A stretch of 14,775 nt of DNA from CBDUEV01 sp965366365 (GCA_965366365.1 CBDUEV010000071.1:1-14775), one strand, 5' to 3'; numbered from the stretch's first letter, positions 1 to 6,561 are shown. Numbers and translations are program-made. Notes: generated by a model not told the origin, from the sequence alone.

Positions 1-4
1 GGCG

Positions 5-21
5 CCCCCCCCCTCTCTCTC
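5..21. repeat. C9 run followed by (TC)4, downstream of the pilin gene
   Basis: Nine C (5-13) followed by four TC dinucleotides (14-21) read on the minus strand as GA repeats running into G9, starting 18 bases after the pilin stop. Such tracts are prone to slippage. What lies further downstream is outside the window. A homopolymer this close to an edge could also reflect assembly error. Confidence 0.6.
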
Positions 22-39
22 GTCATTGTGCGTCAAGGA

Positions 40-555
40 CTAGGGAGTCCAGCCGCCCACGCACTCGGCAATGGTGTCCACGTCGGCCGAAGTAGCGCCA
101 CGGCCGTCCAGCGTTCCAGCAGCCGAACCGGTGGCCTCTTCACCAAGGCAGAACCAGTCACCAGCAGCGCTCTCACGCAGGAAGATGATCGCCTGGCGAA
201 CATCGAGGTCGGTGTTCGGGCCGACCACGAATCCAACGTCGTACGACAGATCCGCCGGGGCGCCAGCCACGAAGGTCAGCGAAGGCTCGATGGCATTGAG
301 CTGAGCAACGGTGACGTCGGCAGCAACGGCGCCGCCATCGGAGTAGTTCTCCACGTCGACGTAGTGCACCTTGGCAGCGGTCATGGCGTTGCGCAGATCG
401 CTCTGTGCGGCCCGGTCCTGAGCACGCTCACGTGCACCGAGGAACGTCGGGATTGCGATGGCGATGAGAATGGCAATGATGAGAACAACGACCATCAACT
501 CGACGAGGGTGAAACCCTCTTCCTTCTTGAGACGCTCACGCATCTGGGTAATCAT
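40..555 (-). CDS. pilA: Type IV prepilin (major pilin-like)
   Basis: This 171-residue protein is a type IV prepilin, the subunit polymerised into the pilus fibre after cleavage by prepilin peptidase. It opens with a short charged leader ending KKEEG at Gly14, followed by FTLVE with the conserved Glu at mature position 5. A hydrophobic helix runs to about residue 39 (LMVVVLIIAILIAIAIP), and a soluble head follows. Cys136 and Cys165 near the C-terminus could form the usual D-region disulfide loop. The mature length of about 157 residues is normal. The ATG is well supported by AGAAGGAG six bases upstream. The gene lies downstream of pilC but is separated by a hairpin and has its own candidate promoter, so it is probably expressed as a separate, abundant transcript. 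The pilin class is certain. Its status as the major pilin is inferred from position; a minor pilin or pseudopilin is possible. Confidence 0.93.
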   Translation of the reverse strand: MITQMRERLKKEEGFTLVELMVVVLIIAILIAIAIPTFLGARERAQDRAAQSDLRNAMTAAKVHYVDVENYSDGGAVAADVTVAQLNAIEPSLTFVAGAPADLSYDVGFVVGPNTDLDVRQAIIFLRESAAGDWFCLGEEATGSAAGTLDGRGATSADVDTIAECVGGWTP

Positions 556-561
556 GTGAGA

Positions 562-569
562 CTCCTTCT
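562..569 (-). promoter_or_regulatory. Strong ribosome binding site of the pilin gene
   Basis: On the minus strand AGAAGGAG lies six bases before the ATG at 555. It fixes the start and gives the expected short charged leader peptide. It fits the high translation needed for a structural pilin. Confidence 0.85.
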
Positions 570-606
570 GAGTTTCTCCGAGGCCGCCTGTCGACCTACC
601 TGATAG

Positions 607-635
607 TTATCGGCCGAAACCCGGCCGAAACTTGA
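607..635 (-). promoter_or_regulatory. Candidate sigma-28 (FliA/WhiG)-type promoter for the pilin gene
   Basis: On the minus strand a perfect GCCGATAA (614 to 607) matches the -10 element of FliA/WhiG/SigD-family promoters. Sixteen bases upstream is CAAG (634 to 631), within TCAAGTTT, which resembles the TAAAGTTT -35 box with mismatches. Transcription would start near 600, giving a leader of about 45 bases before the pilin ATG. The sequence match is seen directly. Use by a sigma-28-type factor is inferred, and no sigma factor is encoded in the window. Confidence 0.5.
611..631. repeat. Two direct copies of CGGCCGAAAC with 11-bp period
   Basis: CGGCCGAAAC occurs at 611-620 and again at 622-631, one base apart, inside the candidate pilin promoter. 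One period is about one helical turn, as expected for a tandem regulator site. The copies may instead be a chance by-product of a small duplication in the promoter spacer. Confidence 0.45.
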
Positions 636-650
636 GTCGAGATTCGCGCT

Positions 651-680
651 ATCGATCGATCACTCGAACGAACTAGTTCG
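651..680. promoter_or_regulatory. Two palindromes upstream of the pilin promoter
   Basis: ATCGATCGAT (651-660) and CGAACTAGTTCG (669-680) are perfect palindromes of 10 and 12 bp. The second extends imperfectly, with CGAA on its left answered by ATTCG on its right. They lie just upstream of the candidate -35 region, where an activator or repressor could bind. No known operator is recognised. Confidence 0.3.
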
Positions 681-865
681 ATTCGGCTGCGCAAAATCGA
701 ACGTGGGCGGGCTGTCGGAAAGCGCCGGCCGAAGAAAAAGGCATGTCTCGTTCGTGATGGGAACAGGAGCGTCGCTCCAGGCATCGGAACACGGCAGGCC
801 GGCTTCCAGCGCTTTGACCCCGCACTCCCCCGCCGCACGAGCTCCTCCAGGCGATACGGCAACGA

Positions 866-899
866 AGAACGGCGCCGACCCGGAGGGCGGCGCCGTTCT
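866..899 (-). terminator. Hairpin terminator after pilC
   Basis: AGAACGGCGCCG (866-877) is the exact reverse complement of CGGCGCCGTTCT (888-899). This gives a perfect 12-bp GC-rich stem with a 10-base loop, 20 bases after the pilC stop codon. On the minus strand the stem runs into TTCTTCGTT, a weak T-rich tail, so it is probably an intrinsic terminator or an mRNA 3'-end stabiliser. It separates the pilB-pilT-pilC transcript from the pilin gene. Confidence 0.7.
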
Positions 900-919
900 C
901 TGGCGAAATAGTGGTGGGG

Positions 920-2140
920 TTATTGAACGAGTTCAACGATCTTGAACATCGGGAGATACAGCGAAATCAGCATGCCACCGACCGTTGCGCCCAGCACCAC
1001 GATCAGTAGCGGTTCGATCAAGCTGGTGAGACCCTCGACCATGGCCTGGACCTCGGCGTCGTAGAACTCACCGATCTTCTCGAGCATGGTGTCCAAGGCG
1101 CCGGTTTCCTCGCCGACGGCGATCATCTGCACCACCATGGGCGGAAAGACCGGATGGCTTTGCAGGGGTGCGGCGATCGATTCACCTTCGGAGACGGACG
1201 CCTTCACGTCCTGTACCGCCTTCGCCACCACCGCGTTGCCGGCCGTTTCGGTGACGATGTCCATCGCCTGGAGAATGGGTACACCGGTCCGCGTCAGCGA
1301 AGCCATCGTGTGCGAGAAGCGGGCGAGGGCCGTCTTGTGGATGAGGTTTCCGAAGACCGGGATCTTCAGCTTGATGGCGTCGAACGTCGCTCGGCCGGAT
1401 TCCGTCTTGACCCAGGCCTTGAAGAGCGCCCAGGTTCCGACTCCGGCCAGGATGAACAGATACCAGAACTTGGTCAAGCCGCCCGAGATGAGAAGCAGCA
1501 TTCGCGTCGGAACCGGCAGCGTACCGCCGAGGTCCGCGTACAGGGACTCGAACATCGGGACTACGAAGATGAGCATGGCGGTGACGATGACGACCACGAG
1601 GCCGAAAACGGCGACCGGGTACATCATGGCTGACTTGATCTTGGCGCGAAGCTCCGCCTGCGCCTCGAGCGTGTCGGCCAACCGGATCAGAGTGTCGTCG
1701 AGCACACCGCCGACCTCGCCTGCCTTGACCATCGCCGTGTAGAGGTGGTTGAAGGCCTTCGGGTGCTTCTCCATGGCCTGGCTGAGGCTCGTGCCCTTTT
1801 CGACATCCCCCTTGATCTCCAGGATCACCTTGGCCAAGGCGGGGCTGTCCGTCTGGTCCGCCAGAATGCTCAGCGAGCGGAGGAGGGACAAACCGGCATT
1901 GATCATGGTGGCGAACTGACGGCTGAAGATCGCCACATCCTTGAACCCGATCCGGTCCGTGATCCCAGGGATATTCACCTCGGAGTTGAGGCCCCCGGAC
2001 TTCTTCTCCTCGATGGCGATCGGCTGGAAGCCCTGGCCGCGAAGGGCGATGGCGACCTTGTCGGAGGACGACCCCTCCATCTCGCCCTTACGGACCTTGC
2101 CGTCCTTGTCCTTGACTCGATATGCGTAGGTGGTTGCCAT
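920..2140 (-). CDS. pilC: Type IV pilus inner-membrane platform protein PilC
   Basis: This 406-residue protein is the type II secretion F/PilC-family platform, which sits in the cytoplasmic membrane and couples the PilB and PilT motors to pilin insertion and removal. After an N-terminal segment typical of PilC (MATTYAYRVKDKDGKVRKGE), two homologous T2SSF domains lie at about residues 69-192 and 272-395. Each carries the family pattern FSRQFATMINAGLSLLRSL or FSHTMASLTRTGVPILQAM and a GE(V/E)xG(V/A)LD turn. Hydrophobic segments at about 173-196, 222-241 and 373-397 fit the usual three-helix topology. The ATG is 11 bases after the pilT stop, and its AAGGAG site (2148-2153) overlaps that stop, so translation is coupled. 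The length is standard for the family and nothing looks broken. Confidence 0.97.
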   Translation of the reverse strand: MATTYAYRVKDKDGKVRKGEMEGSSSDKVAIALRGQGFQPIAIEEKKSGGLNSEVNIPGITDRIGFKDVAIFSRQFATMINAGLSLLRSLSILADQTDSPALAKVILEIKGDVEKGTSLSQAMEKHPKAFNHLYTAMVKAGEVGGVLDDTLIRLADTLEAQAELRAKIKSAMMYPVAVFGLVVVIVTAMLIFVVPMFESLYADLGGTLPVPTRMLLLISGGLTKFWYLFILAGVGTWALFKAWVKTESGRATFDAIKLKIPVFGNLIHKTALARFSHTMASLTRTGVPILQAMDIVTETAGNAVVAKAVQDVKASVSEGESIAAPLQSHPVFPPMVVQMIAVGEETGALDTMLEKIGEFYDAEVQAMVEGLTSLIEPLLIVVLGATVGGMLISLYLPMFKIVELVQ

Positions 2141-2151
2141 GGTGATTCTCC

Positions 2152-3726
2152 TTAGGCCACGCGACCGACGAGCCGCTGGAGGTCCTCGATGTTGGCAGCC
2201 CGCTCGGCTGCCAGCTCGAAGGTGATGATGTTCTTGCGGACCAACTCGGCAAGTGACTGGTCCATCGTCCGCATGCCGTGCTTGCCGCCGGCCTGCATGG
2301 CGGTGGTGATCTGGTGGATCTTTCCCTCGCGGATGAGGTTCCGGACCGCCGGCGTGGCGATCATCACCTCGATCGCAGGCACGCGTCCCTTGCCGTCCCT
2401 GGTGGGAAGGAGCTGTTGGGTGACGACACCCTGGATGGTGGCCGCCAGCTGCACCCGCACCTGATCCTGCTGATGGGATGGGAACACATCGATGATGCGG
2501 TCGATCGTCTGCGGGGCGTCCTGGGTATGCAACGTGGCGAACACGAGGTGTCCGGTTTCCGCGGCGGTGAGCGCCGTGGAGATGGTCTCCAGATCGCGAA
2601 GCTCACCCACCAGGATCACGTCCGGGTCCTGGCGCAGAGCGTGGCGAAGTGCGTGGTTGAAGCCGAGGGTGTCGGCGCCCACTTCTCGCTGGTTCACGAT
2701 CGCCTTGTTGTGGTGATGGAGGAACTCGATCGGGTCCTCGACGGTCAGGATATGACACGCCCGGTTGCGGTTGATGACGTCGACGATCGAGGCGAGGGTG
2801 GTCGATTTACCCGAGCCCGTCGGTCCGGTGACCAGCACCAACCCGCGCGCATAGTCGGCGAACTCACCTACCACCTTGGGAACACCCAGGGCCTCGAGAG
2901 GTTTGATCTCATCCGGGATCGCCCGGAAGACGGCGCCCAGGGCATCCCGCTGGAAGAAGACGTTGAGACGGAAACGACCCTTGCCAACGAGCGGATGCGA
3001 GGCGTCGAGTTCCAGAGCCTCCTCCAGCTTCTCACGCTGCTTCTCGGTGAGGATGGCATAGACCATGCGACGGATGTCAGCCGGCGTCAAAACGCCGAAT
3101 TCGTCGAGCTGCTTCAACCCACCGTGAATCCGGATCTGGGGCGGGGAACCAGCCGCCAGATGGAGATCGGAACCCTCCTTGTCGACCAGGATGGTGAGCA
3201 GGGTATTGACGTGAAGGTCTTCGTCGGGGAAGTCGGCCGACACGTCGATCGGCTCTCCCATTCCCGGGACCCTCGTCACGGGGATCTCGCCTGACGGGTG
3301 GACGAGAGCGAGCGTCTGTTTGATCGCCTCCTTGGTGGCGAGGGCGAGGGTGACCTTGCCGCCGGTCGCCTGCTCGAGGGCCCTGTGGCGCTCGGCGTCG
3401 AAGGGGTCGGCTACCGCCACCACCAGCGAGCCGTCGTCGGCGATCCGGACCGGAAGGGCCAGGAGGTCGCGAGCGGCCGAGGCTTCGAGGCGGTTGATCG
3501 CCTCGGGATCGAGCAGCTCGTTTTCGAGTTCGACGTACTCCATGCCGACTCGCTCGGCGACGGTCCGCAACAGGTCTTCCTCGCGCACGTGTCCCTCGTC
3601 GGTGAGGAGCTTGGCGAGCGGTATTCCGGTCTGGGTTTCCCTGTCGAGCAGGGTGACGAGAACATCCTTTGAGATCAGTCGTCGATCGACGAGCAGCTCT
3701 CCGAGTTTGCGAGATGCAGGATTCAT
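2152..3726 (-). CDS. pilT: Type IV pilus retraction ATPase PilT with N-terminal MshEN-like extension
   Basis: This 524-residue hexameric ATPase powers pilus retraction. The PilT core starts near residue 175 and holds Walker A GPTGSGKSTT (301-310), Walker B in DPDVILVGELRD (367-378), His-box TGHLVFATLHT (391-401) and the PilT-diagnostic AVRNLIREGK (460-469). Ahead of it lie about 170 residues that ordinary PilT (about 340-370 residues) lacks. These are two 24-residue units (7-30 and 36-59) around a 5-residue spacer, then a GspE_N-like segment (LPVRI, LVVAVADPFD), as in PilB. The second unit reads PLAKLL rather than the usual LG. The ATG at 3726 is chosen for AAGGGA seven bases upstream and for the MNPASRKLGELLV start. 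The frame is open further upstream, but that part overlaps pilB and is a shadow. An 89-bp gap separates the gene from pilB; pilC follows after 11 bases. Confidence 0.95.
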   Translation of the reverse strand: MNPASRKLGELLVDRRLISKDVLVTLLDRETQTGIPLAKLLTDEGHVREEDLLRTVAERVGMEYVELENELLDPEAINRLEASAARDLLALPVRIADDGSLVVAVADPFDAERHRALEQATGGKVTLALATKEAIKQTLALVHPSGEIPVTRVPGMGEPIDVSADFPDEDLHVNTLLTILVDKEGSDLHLAAGSPPQIRIHGGLKQLDEFGVLTPADIRRMVYAILTEKQREKLEEALELDASHPLVGKGRFRLNVFFQRDALGAVFRAIPDEIKPLEALGVPKVVGEFADYARGLVLVTGPTGSGKSTTLASIVDVINRNRACHILTVEDPIEFLHHHNKAIVNQREVGADTLGFNHALRHALRQDPDVILVGELRDLETISTALTAAETGHLVFATLHTQDAPQTIDRIIDVFPSHQQDQVRVQLAATIQGVVTQQLLPTRDGKGRVPAIEVMIATPAVRNLIREGKIHQITTAMQAGGKHGMRTMDQSLAELVRKNIITFELAAERAANIEDLQRLVGRVA

Positions 3727-3733
3727 GGGTAGG

Positions 3734-3739
3734 TCCCTT
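3734..3739 (-). promoter_or_regulatory. Ribosome binding site fixing the pilT start
   Basis: On the minus strand AAGGGA sits seven bases before the ATG at 3726. It supports this start over the in-frame extension that runs back into pilB. Confidence 0.75.
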
Positions 3740-3745
3740 GTGGTG

Positions 3746-3795
3746 AAAAACCGTCTTTGAAGTGTTCGGCAGGGAACGAACCCACCTTGACACTT
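3746..3795 (-). other. Imperfect hairpin and T5 run between pilB and pilT
   Basis: In the 89-bp pilB-pilT gap, AAGTGT (3760-3765) is complementary to ACACTT (3790-3795), with a possible inner GTTCG/CGAAC pairing. On the minus strand a run of five T follows about nine bases later (3750-3746). It could attenuate read-through and set the pilB:pilT ratio, but the stem is short and the T run is not adjacent. Confidence 0.3.
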
Positions 3796-3815
3796 TCTTG
3801 TGCGGGCGAGGCGCC

Positions 3816-5495
3816 CTAGACGGTGACCCGAAGGACTTCTTCGATCGAGGTCAAGCCCCGCCGCGCCTTGAGAAGTCCGTCCTGGCGAAGCGGCCGCATG
3901 CCTTGGGCAACCGAGACCTTCTTCAGCTCCTCGGTGGGCGCTTGGTCGACGGTCATCCGTTCGATTTCCTCGGATACCAGCATCAGCTCGTGGAGAGCAA
4001 CCCGACCGCGATAGCCGGTTCCGGAGCACTTGGAGCAGCCGGCGGCCTTGAAGAGCTCGGGCATGTCCTCACCCCACTCCTCGAACTCCCACCCAACCCG
4101 TGACAGTGCTTCGCGGGTCGTTTCGTACGGTTCACGGCATTCGGAGCACAACCGGCGGGCGAGACGCTGTCCGAGAACTGCGTCGAGAGCAGACCCGACC
4201 AGAAAAGGCTCGACGCCCATCTCGGTGAGGCGAGAGATGGCGGCGGGGGCGTCGTTGGTGTGCATCGTGGACAACACGAGGTGACCCGTCAAGGCGGATT
4301 CGATGGCAATGGAGCCGGTCTCCTCGTCACGAATCTCACCGACCAGCATGACGTCGGGATCCTGACGAAGAAACGAGCGGAGCGCCGACGCAAAGGTCAA
4401 CCCGGCCTTCTTGTTCACCTGGACCTGATTGATGCCTGCCAGCCGGTATTCGACCGGATCCTCGATGGTCACGATGTTCACATCGGGCTTGTTGAGGACG
4501 TTCAACGTCGAGTAGAGGGTGGTCGACTTGCCGGACCCGGTGGGCCCGACACAGAGGATGGTGCCATACGGCTTGTTGTAGGCGGTCCCATACCGTTCGA
4601 GCGTGTCTGCCTCGAAGCCGAGTCCCTCGAGTTCGAGGGTGGCGGTGGAGTTGTCGAGAATCCGCATCACGACCTTCTCGCCGTAGATCGTCGGGAGCGA
4701 AGAGACCCGGAGGTCGATGGTGCGAGAGCCGGCCCGAAGACTGATCCGCCCATCCTGGGGCCGCCGCCGTTCGGCGATGTCGACATCAGCCATGATCTTG
4801 AGTCGGCTGACAACCGAGTTCGCCACGGATCGAGGCGTACGCATGACCTCGTGCAGGACGCCATCGATACGGAACCTGATCCGAAGATCCTTGTCGGTGG
4901 GCTCGACGTGTATATCGGAAGCGCGCTCCGAGGCGGCCTTCGAGATCAACATGTTGACCAGCTTGACGATCGGGGCTTCCTCGGTGGCGGCCTGCACCGC
5001 CGAGAGGTCCTGTGTCTCGAGATCGTCCTCCCCGAGTGATTCGAACTCGGCGACCGACTCGTCCAGTCCGGCAACGGAAGAGATAGCCGACTCGACGTCT
5101 GTCTTGGTCGCCACCTTCGTGACGACATCCCGACCGGAAATGGCTCGGATGTCATCGATCGCCAGGACGTTGGCCGGGTCTGAGAGTGCGACGATCAGTT
5201 TCTCGCCCTCGAAGCCGATCGGCAGGGCGGCATATCGACGAGCAAGCGCCTCGGGGATGAGCCCCGCCGCGGCCGGGTCGACCGTGATCTCCGTGAGGTC
5301 CACGTAGTCGACACCGATGTGACGGGCCAGCGTACGCACCAGGTCCCGCTCGTTGACGATGTTCTCTTCGACGAGGACGCGACCGAGAGGACGGCCGGAC
5401 TCGGCAGCCATCGCCATGCCCTTCTCGAGGGTTTCCTGCGTGAGCAGTCCTTCCTCGAGGAGGAGGCTCCCCAATGTTCCTGAATCCCTGGTCAC
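3816..5495 (-). CDS. pilB: Type IV pilus extension ATPase PilB (GspE/PilB family)
   Basis: This 559-residue protein is the assembly ATPase that drives pilin polymerisation through PilC at the cytoplasmic membrane. An MshEN-type N-terminus holds two 24-residue units (7-30, TLGSLLLEEG; 36-59, PLGRVLVEEN) split by five residues. A GspE_N-like part follows to about residue 140, then an acidic linker. The motor has SDIHVEP (193-199), Walker A GPTGSGKSTT (317-326), Asp box TIEDPVEY (343-350), Walker B in DPDVMLVGEIRDEET (379-393) and His box (403-413). A four-cysteine zinc site (Cys450, 453, 487, 490) is typical of PilB/GspE and absent from PilT. The start is GTG with GAAGG six bases upstream, 12 bases after the DUF4388 gene stop. 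The length is normal for PilB. GspE of a secretion system is excluded mainly by the adjacent pilT. Confidence 0.96.
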   Translation of the reverse strand: MTRDSGTLGSLLLEEGLLTQETLEKGMAMAAESGRPLGRVLVEENIVNERDLVRTLARHIGVDYVDLTEITVDPAAAGLIPEALARRYAALPIGFEGEKLIVALSDPANVLAIDDIRAISGRDVVTKVATKTDVESAISSVAGLDESVAEFESLGEDDLETQDLSAVQAATEEAPIVKLVNMLISKAASERASDIHVEPTDKDLRIRFRIDGVLHEVMRTPRSVANSVVSRLKIMADVDIAERRRPQDGRISLRAGSRTIDLRVSSLPTIYGEKVVMRILDNSTATLELEGLGFEADTLERYGTAYNKPYGTILCVGPTGSGKSTTLYSTLNVLNKPDVNIVTIEDPVEYRLAGINQVQVNKKAGLTFASALRSFLRQDPDVMLVGEIRDEETGSIAIESALTGHLVLSTMHTNDAPAAISRLTEMGVEPFLVGSALDAVLGQRLARRLCSECREPYETTREALSRVGWEFEEWGEDMPELFKAAGCSKCSGTGYRGRVALHELMLVSEEIERMTVDQAPTEELKKVSVAQGMRPLRQDGLLKARRGLTSIEEVLRVTV

Positions 5496-5507
5496 AAGAT
5501 GCCTTCG

Positions 5508-6554
5508 CTATTCGCGGTCGTCGAGTTCGTTGCGGATCGCCGCGCCGATGCCACGTCGTCTGGAGAGTTCGGCGGCGCGCTCACTGAGGCTGCCACCGAG
5601 ATCTCCGTTGGCATCGTACGAAGCGCGGAGGATCTCGAGATCGTCCCCATCGCCTTCTTCCAGATCGGAAGCACCCATTCCGGACAGGAGACTGGCCAAG
5701 AGCTCGTCCTCGTCGTCGACGGGCGCCGCTTCATCTTCGGTCACTGGTGCTTCGAGCTCGTACTCGCTCTCTTCGAGAGGCGCCCCGTCGACATGCGCCC
5801 CGTCGACATGCGCCCCGTCGAGATGCGCGTCGTCGAGATGCGCGTCGTTGTAGGTTTCACGAGCGTTGGGGTTCTCGGCCAGTTCGACCAAGCCCTGCCT
5901 CACCATCGAGGCCATGGCGCGGGCAACGGTGAAATCGGTGGCGCCGACACCCTGGGCGACTTCCTCGACGGTCCCCTGCTTGCCCATGGCAGCCAGGAGG
6001 CGCCAGGTATCGGACGAGAGGGTGACGTCGCGAGCCTGGCCGGGGAGCTCCGGGGCCATTCGCAAACGGAACTTGGTGCCGGGGATGACTTCCTCGATCT
6101 CCGCCCATTGGGCGGCGCGATGCTCGGCCTCAGCGAGACACACTTCGATGTCGATGAGTTCGCCGGCGTCGTACCGTGGAACCACGTCGTCGCCGAAATC
6201 GAAGGTTCCTCGACCGGGCCTGTTCAGCCGGAAGATGACCTCGGTGCCTTGTTCGGTGAGGAAATCGCGAAGGTCAGCCTCGCTGGTCCCCTCGACGAGG
6301 ACGTCGGCAATGACCTTCTCGCGTCGCTCGACGGACAACCAGTCCTCGGCGTGAACATATCCTGCGTTGAGCAGGTCCGCTCGTAGGTCATCGTCTCGCC
6401 GGGTCGACGCGTACATGAGGAGACCATCGCGGAGGTAGATGCGACCTTCGAGGGTGCTCGCCTCGACGCGAAGGCACCCGGACTTCTTGGCGCGGGCCAA
6501 CATCCGTAGTACCTCGGCGAGAGGGATGGACTCCAATCGTCCGTTCAGTGCCAT
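5508..6554 (-). CDS. DUF4388 (PATAN-type) regulatory protein with acidic, repeat-bearing C-terminus
   Basis: This 348-residue protein begins with a DUF4388/PATAN-type domain (about 1-130; MALNGRLESIPLAEVLRML, then SGCLRVE and GRIYLRDG). This domain type occurs in PatA-like response regulators and in many actinobacterial and myxobacterial proteins. Residues about 165-226 look like a small winged-helix-type domain (LSSDTWRLLAAM to GLVELAEN). From about residue 227 the chain is acidic and probably disordered. It includes five near-identical pentapeptides (238-262) and ends in an Arg-rich and acidic tail. No signal peptide or membrane segment is visible. The ATG at 6554 is chosen for AAAGGAG seven bases upstream. 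The in-frame extension before it has no family match. The gene precedes pilB by 12 bases, so a role in pilus control is likely, but its biochemical function is unknown. Confidence 0.85.
   Translation of the reverse strand: MALNGRLESIPLAEVLRMLARAKKSGCLRVEASTLEGRIYLRDGLLMYASTRRDDDLRADLLNAGYVHAEDWLSVERREKVIADVLVEGTSEADLRDFLTEQGTEVIFRLNRPGRGTFDFGDDVVPRYDAGELIDIEVCLAEAEHRAAQWAEIEEVIPGTKFRLRMAPELPGQARDVTLSSDTWRLLAAMGKQGTVEEVAQGVGATDFTVARAMASMVRQGLVELAENPNARETYNDAHLDDAHLDGAHVDGAHVDGAPLEESEYELEAPVTEDEAAPVDDEDELLASLLSGMGASDLEEGDGDDLEILRASYDANGDLGGSLSERAAELSRRRGIGAAIRNELDDRE
5781..5848. repeat. 15-bp tandem repeat, about 4.5 copies, inside the DUF4388 gene
   Basis: The unit CGCCCCGTCGACATG occurs at 5781-5795 and 5796-5810. 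It recurs with one change at 5811-5825 and with more changes at 5826-5840, then a partial copy ends near 5848. Being a multiple of three, it adds or removes five residues per unit (AHLDG/AHVDG type) without a frameshift. The two identical copies point to recent expansion or slippage. Confidence 0.9.
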
Positions 6555-6561
6555 TGCGTAA

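Larger units (their letters stand above)
556..919. other. Intergenic region between pilC and the pilin gene
   Basis: This 364-bp gap is the longest non-coding stretch in the window. In transcription order it holds a strong hairpin just after pilC and two small hairpins near 740-780 (one with stem GGAGC/GCTCC). These are followed by a T5 run at about 736-740 on the minus strand. Next come two palindromes (651-680), a candidate sigma-28-type promoter (607-635) and the pilin ribosome binding site. Open frames here have no family signature and no convincing start signal. No riboswitch consensus was recognised. Confidence 0.6.

Noticed and set aside
669..680. CGAACTAGTTCG as a Gram-positive/actinobacterial LexA (SOS) box.
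   Set aside because: The SOS box is CGAAC-N4-GTTCG. Here the half-sites are only two bases apart, so the spacing is wrong.
740..860. A GEMM-type c-di-GMP riboswitch upstream of the pilin (a CAAAGC stretch followed by GGCC on the minus strand).
   Set aside because: The conserved GGCAAACC and GACGCAAAGC cores and the paired-stem layout are not present. The resemblance is limited to a few bases.
596..862. An 88-codon minus-strand open frame between pilC and the pilin.
   Set aside because: It is rich in Arg and Ser, has no family resemblance and no clear ribosome site, and it runs through the candidate promoter and palindromes.
2278..3294. A long plus-strand open frame opposite pilT, with a similar one opposite the DUF4388 gene (5499-6386).
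   Set aside because: Both are antisense shadows of well-supported genes, with no recognisable domain and no separate promoter or terminator.
3787..3792. A TTGACA -35 box in the pilB-pilT gap.
   Set aside because: It lies on the plus strand, facing away from every gene, and has no -10 element at proper spacing.
3727..4029. The in-frame upstream extension of pilT by about 100 codons into pilB.
   Set aside because: The extra residues are the pilB 3' end read in another frame plus the intergenic gap. A good ribosome site and the MshEN-type start place the true ATG at 3726.
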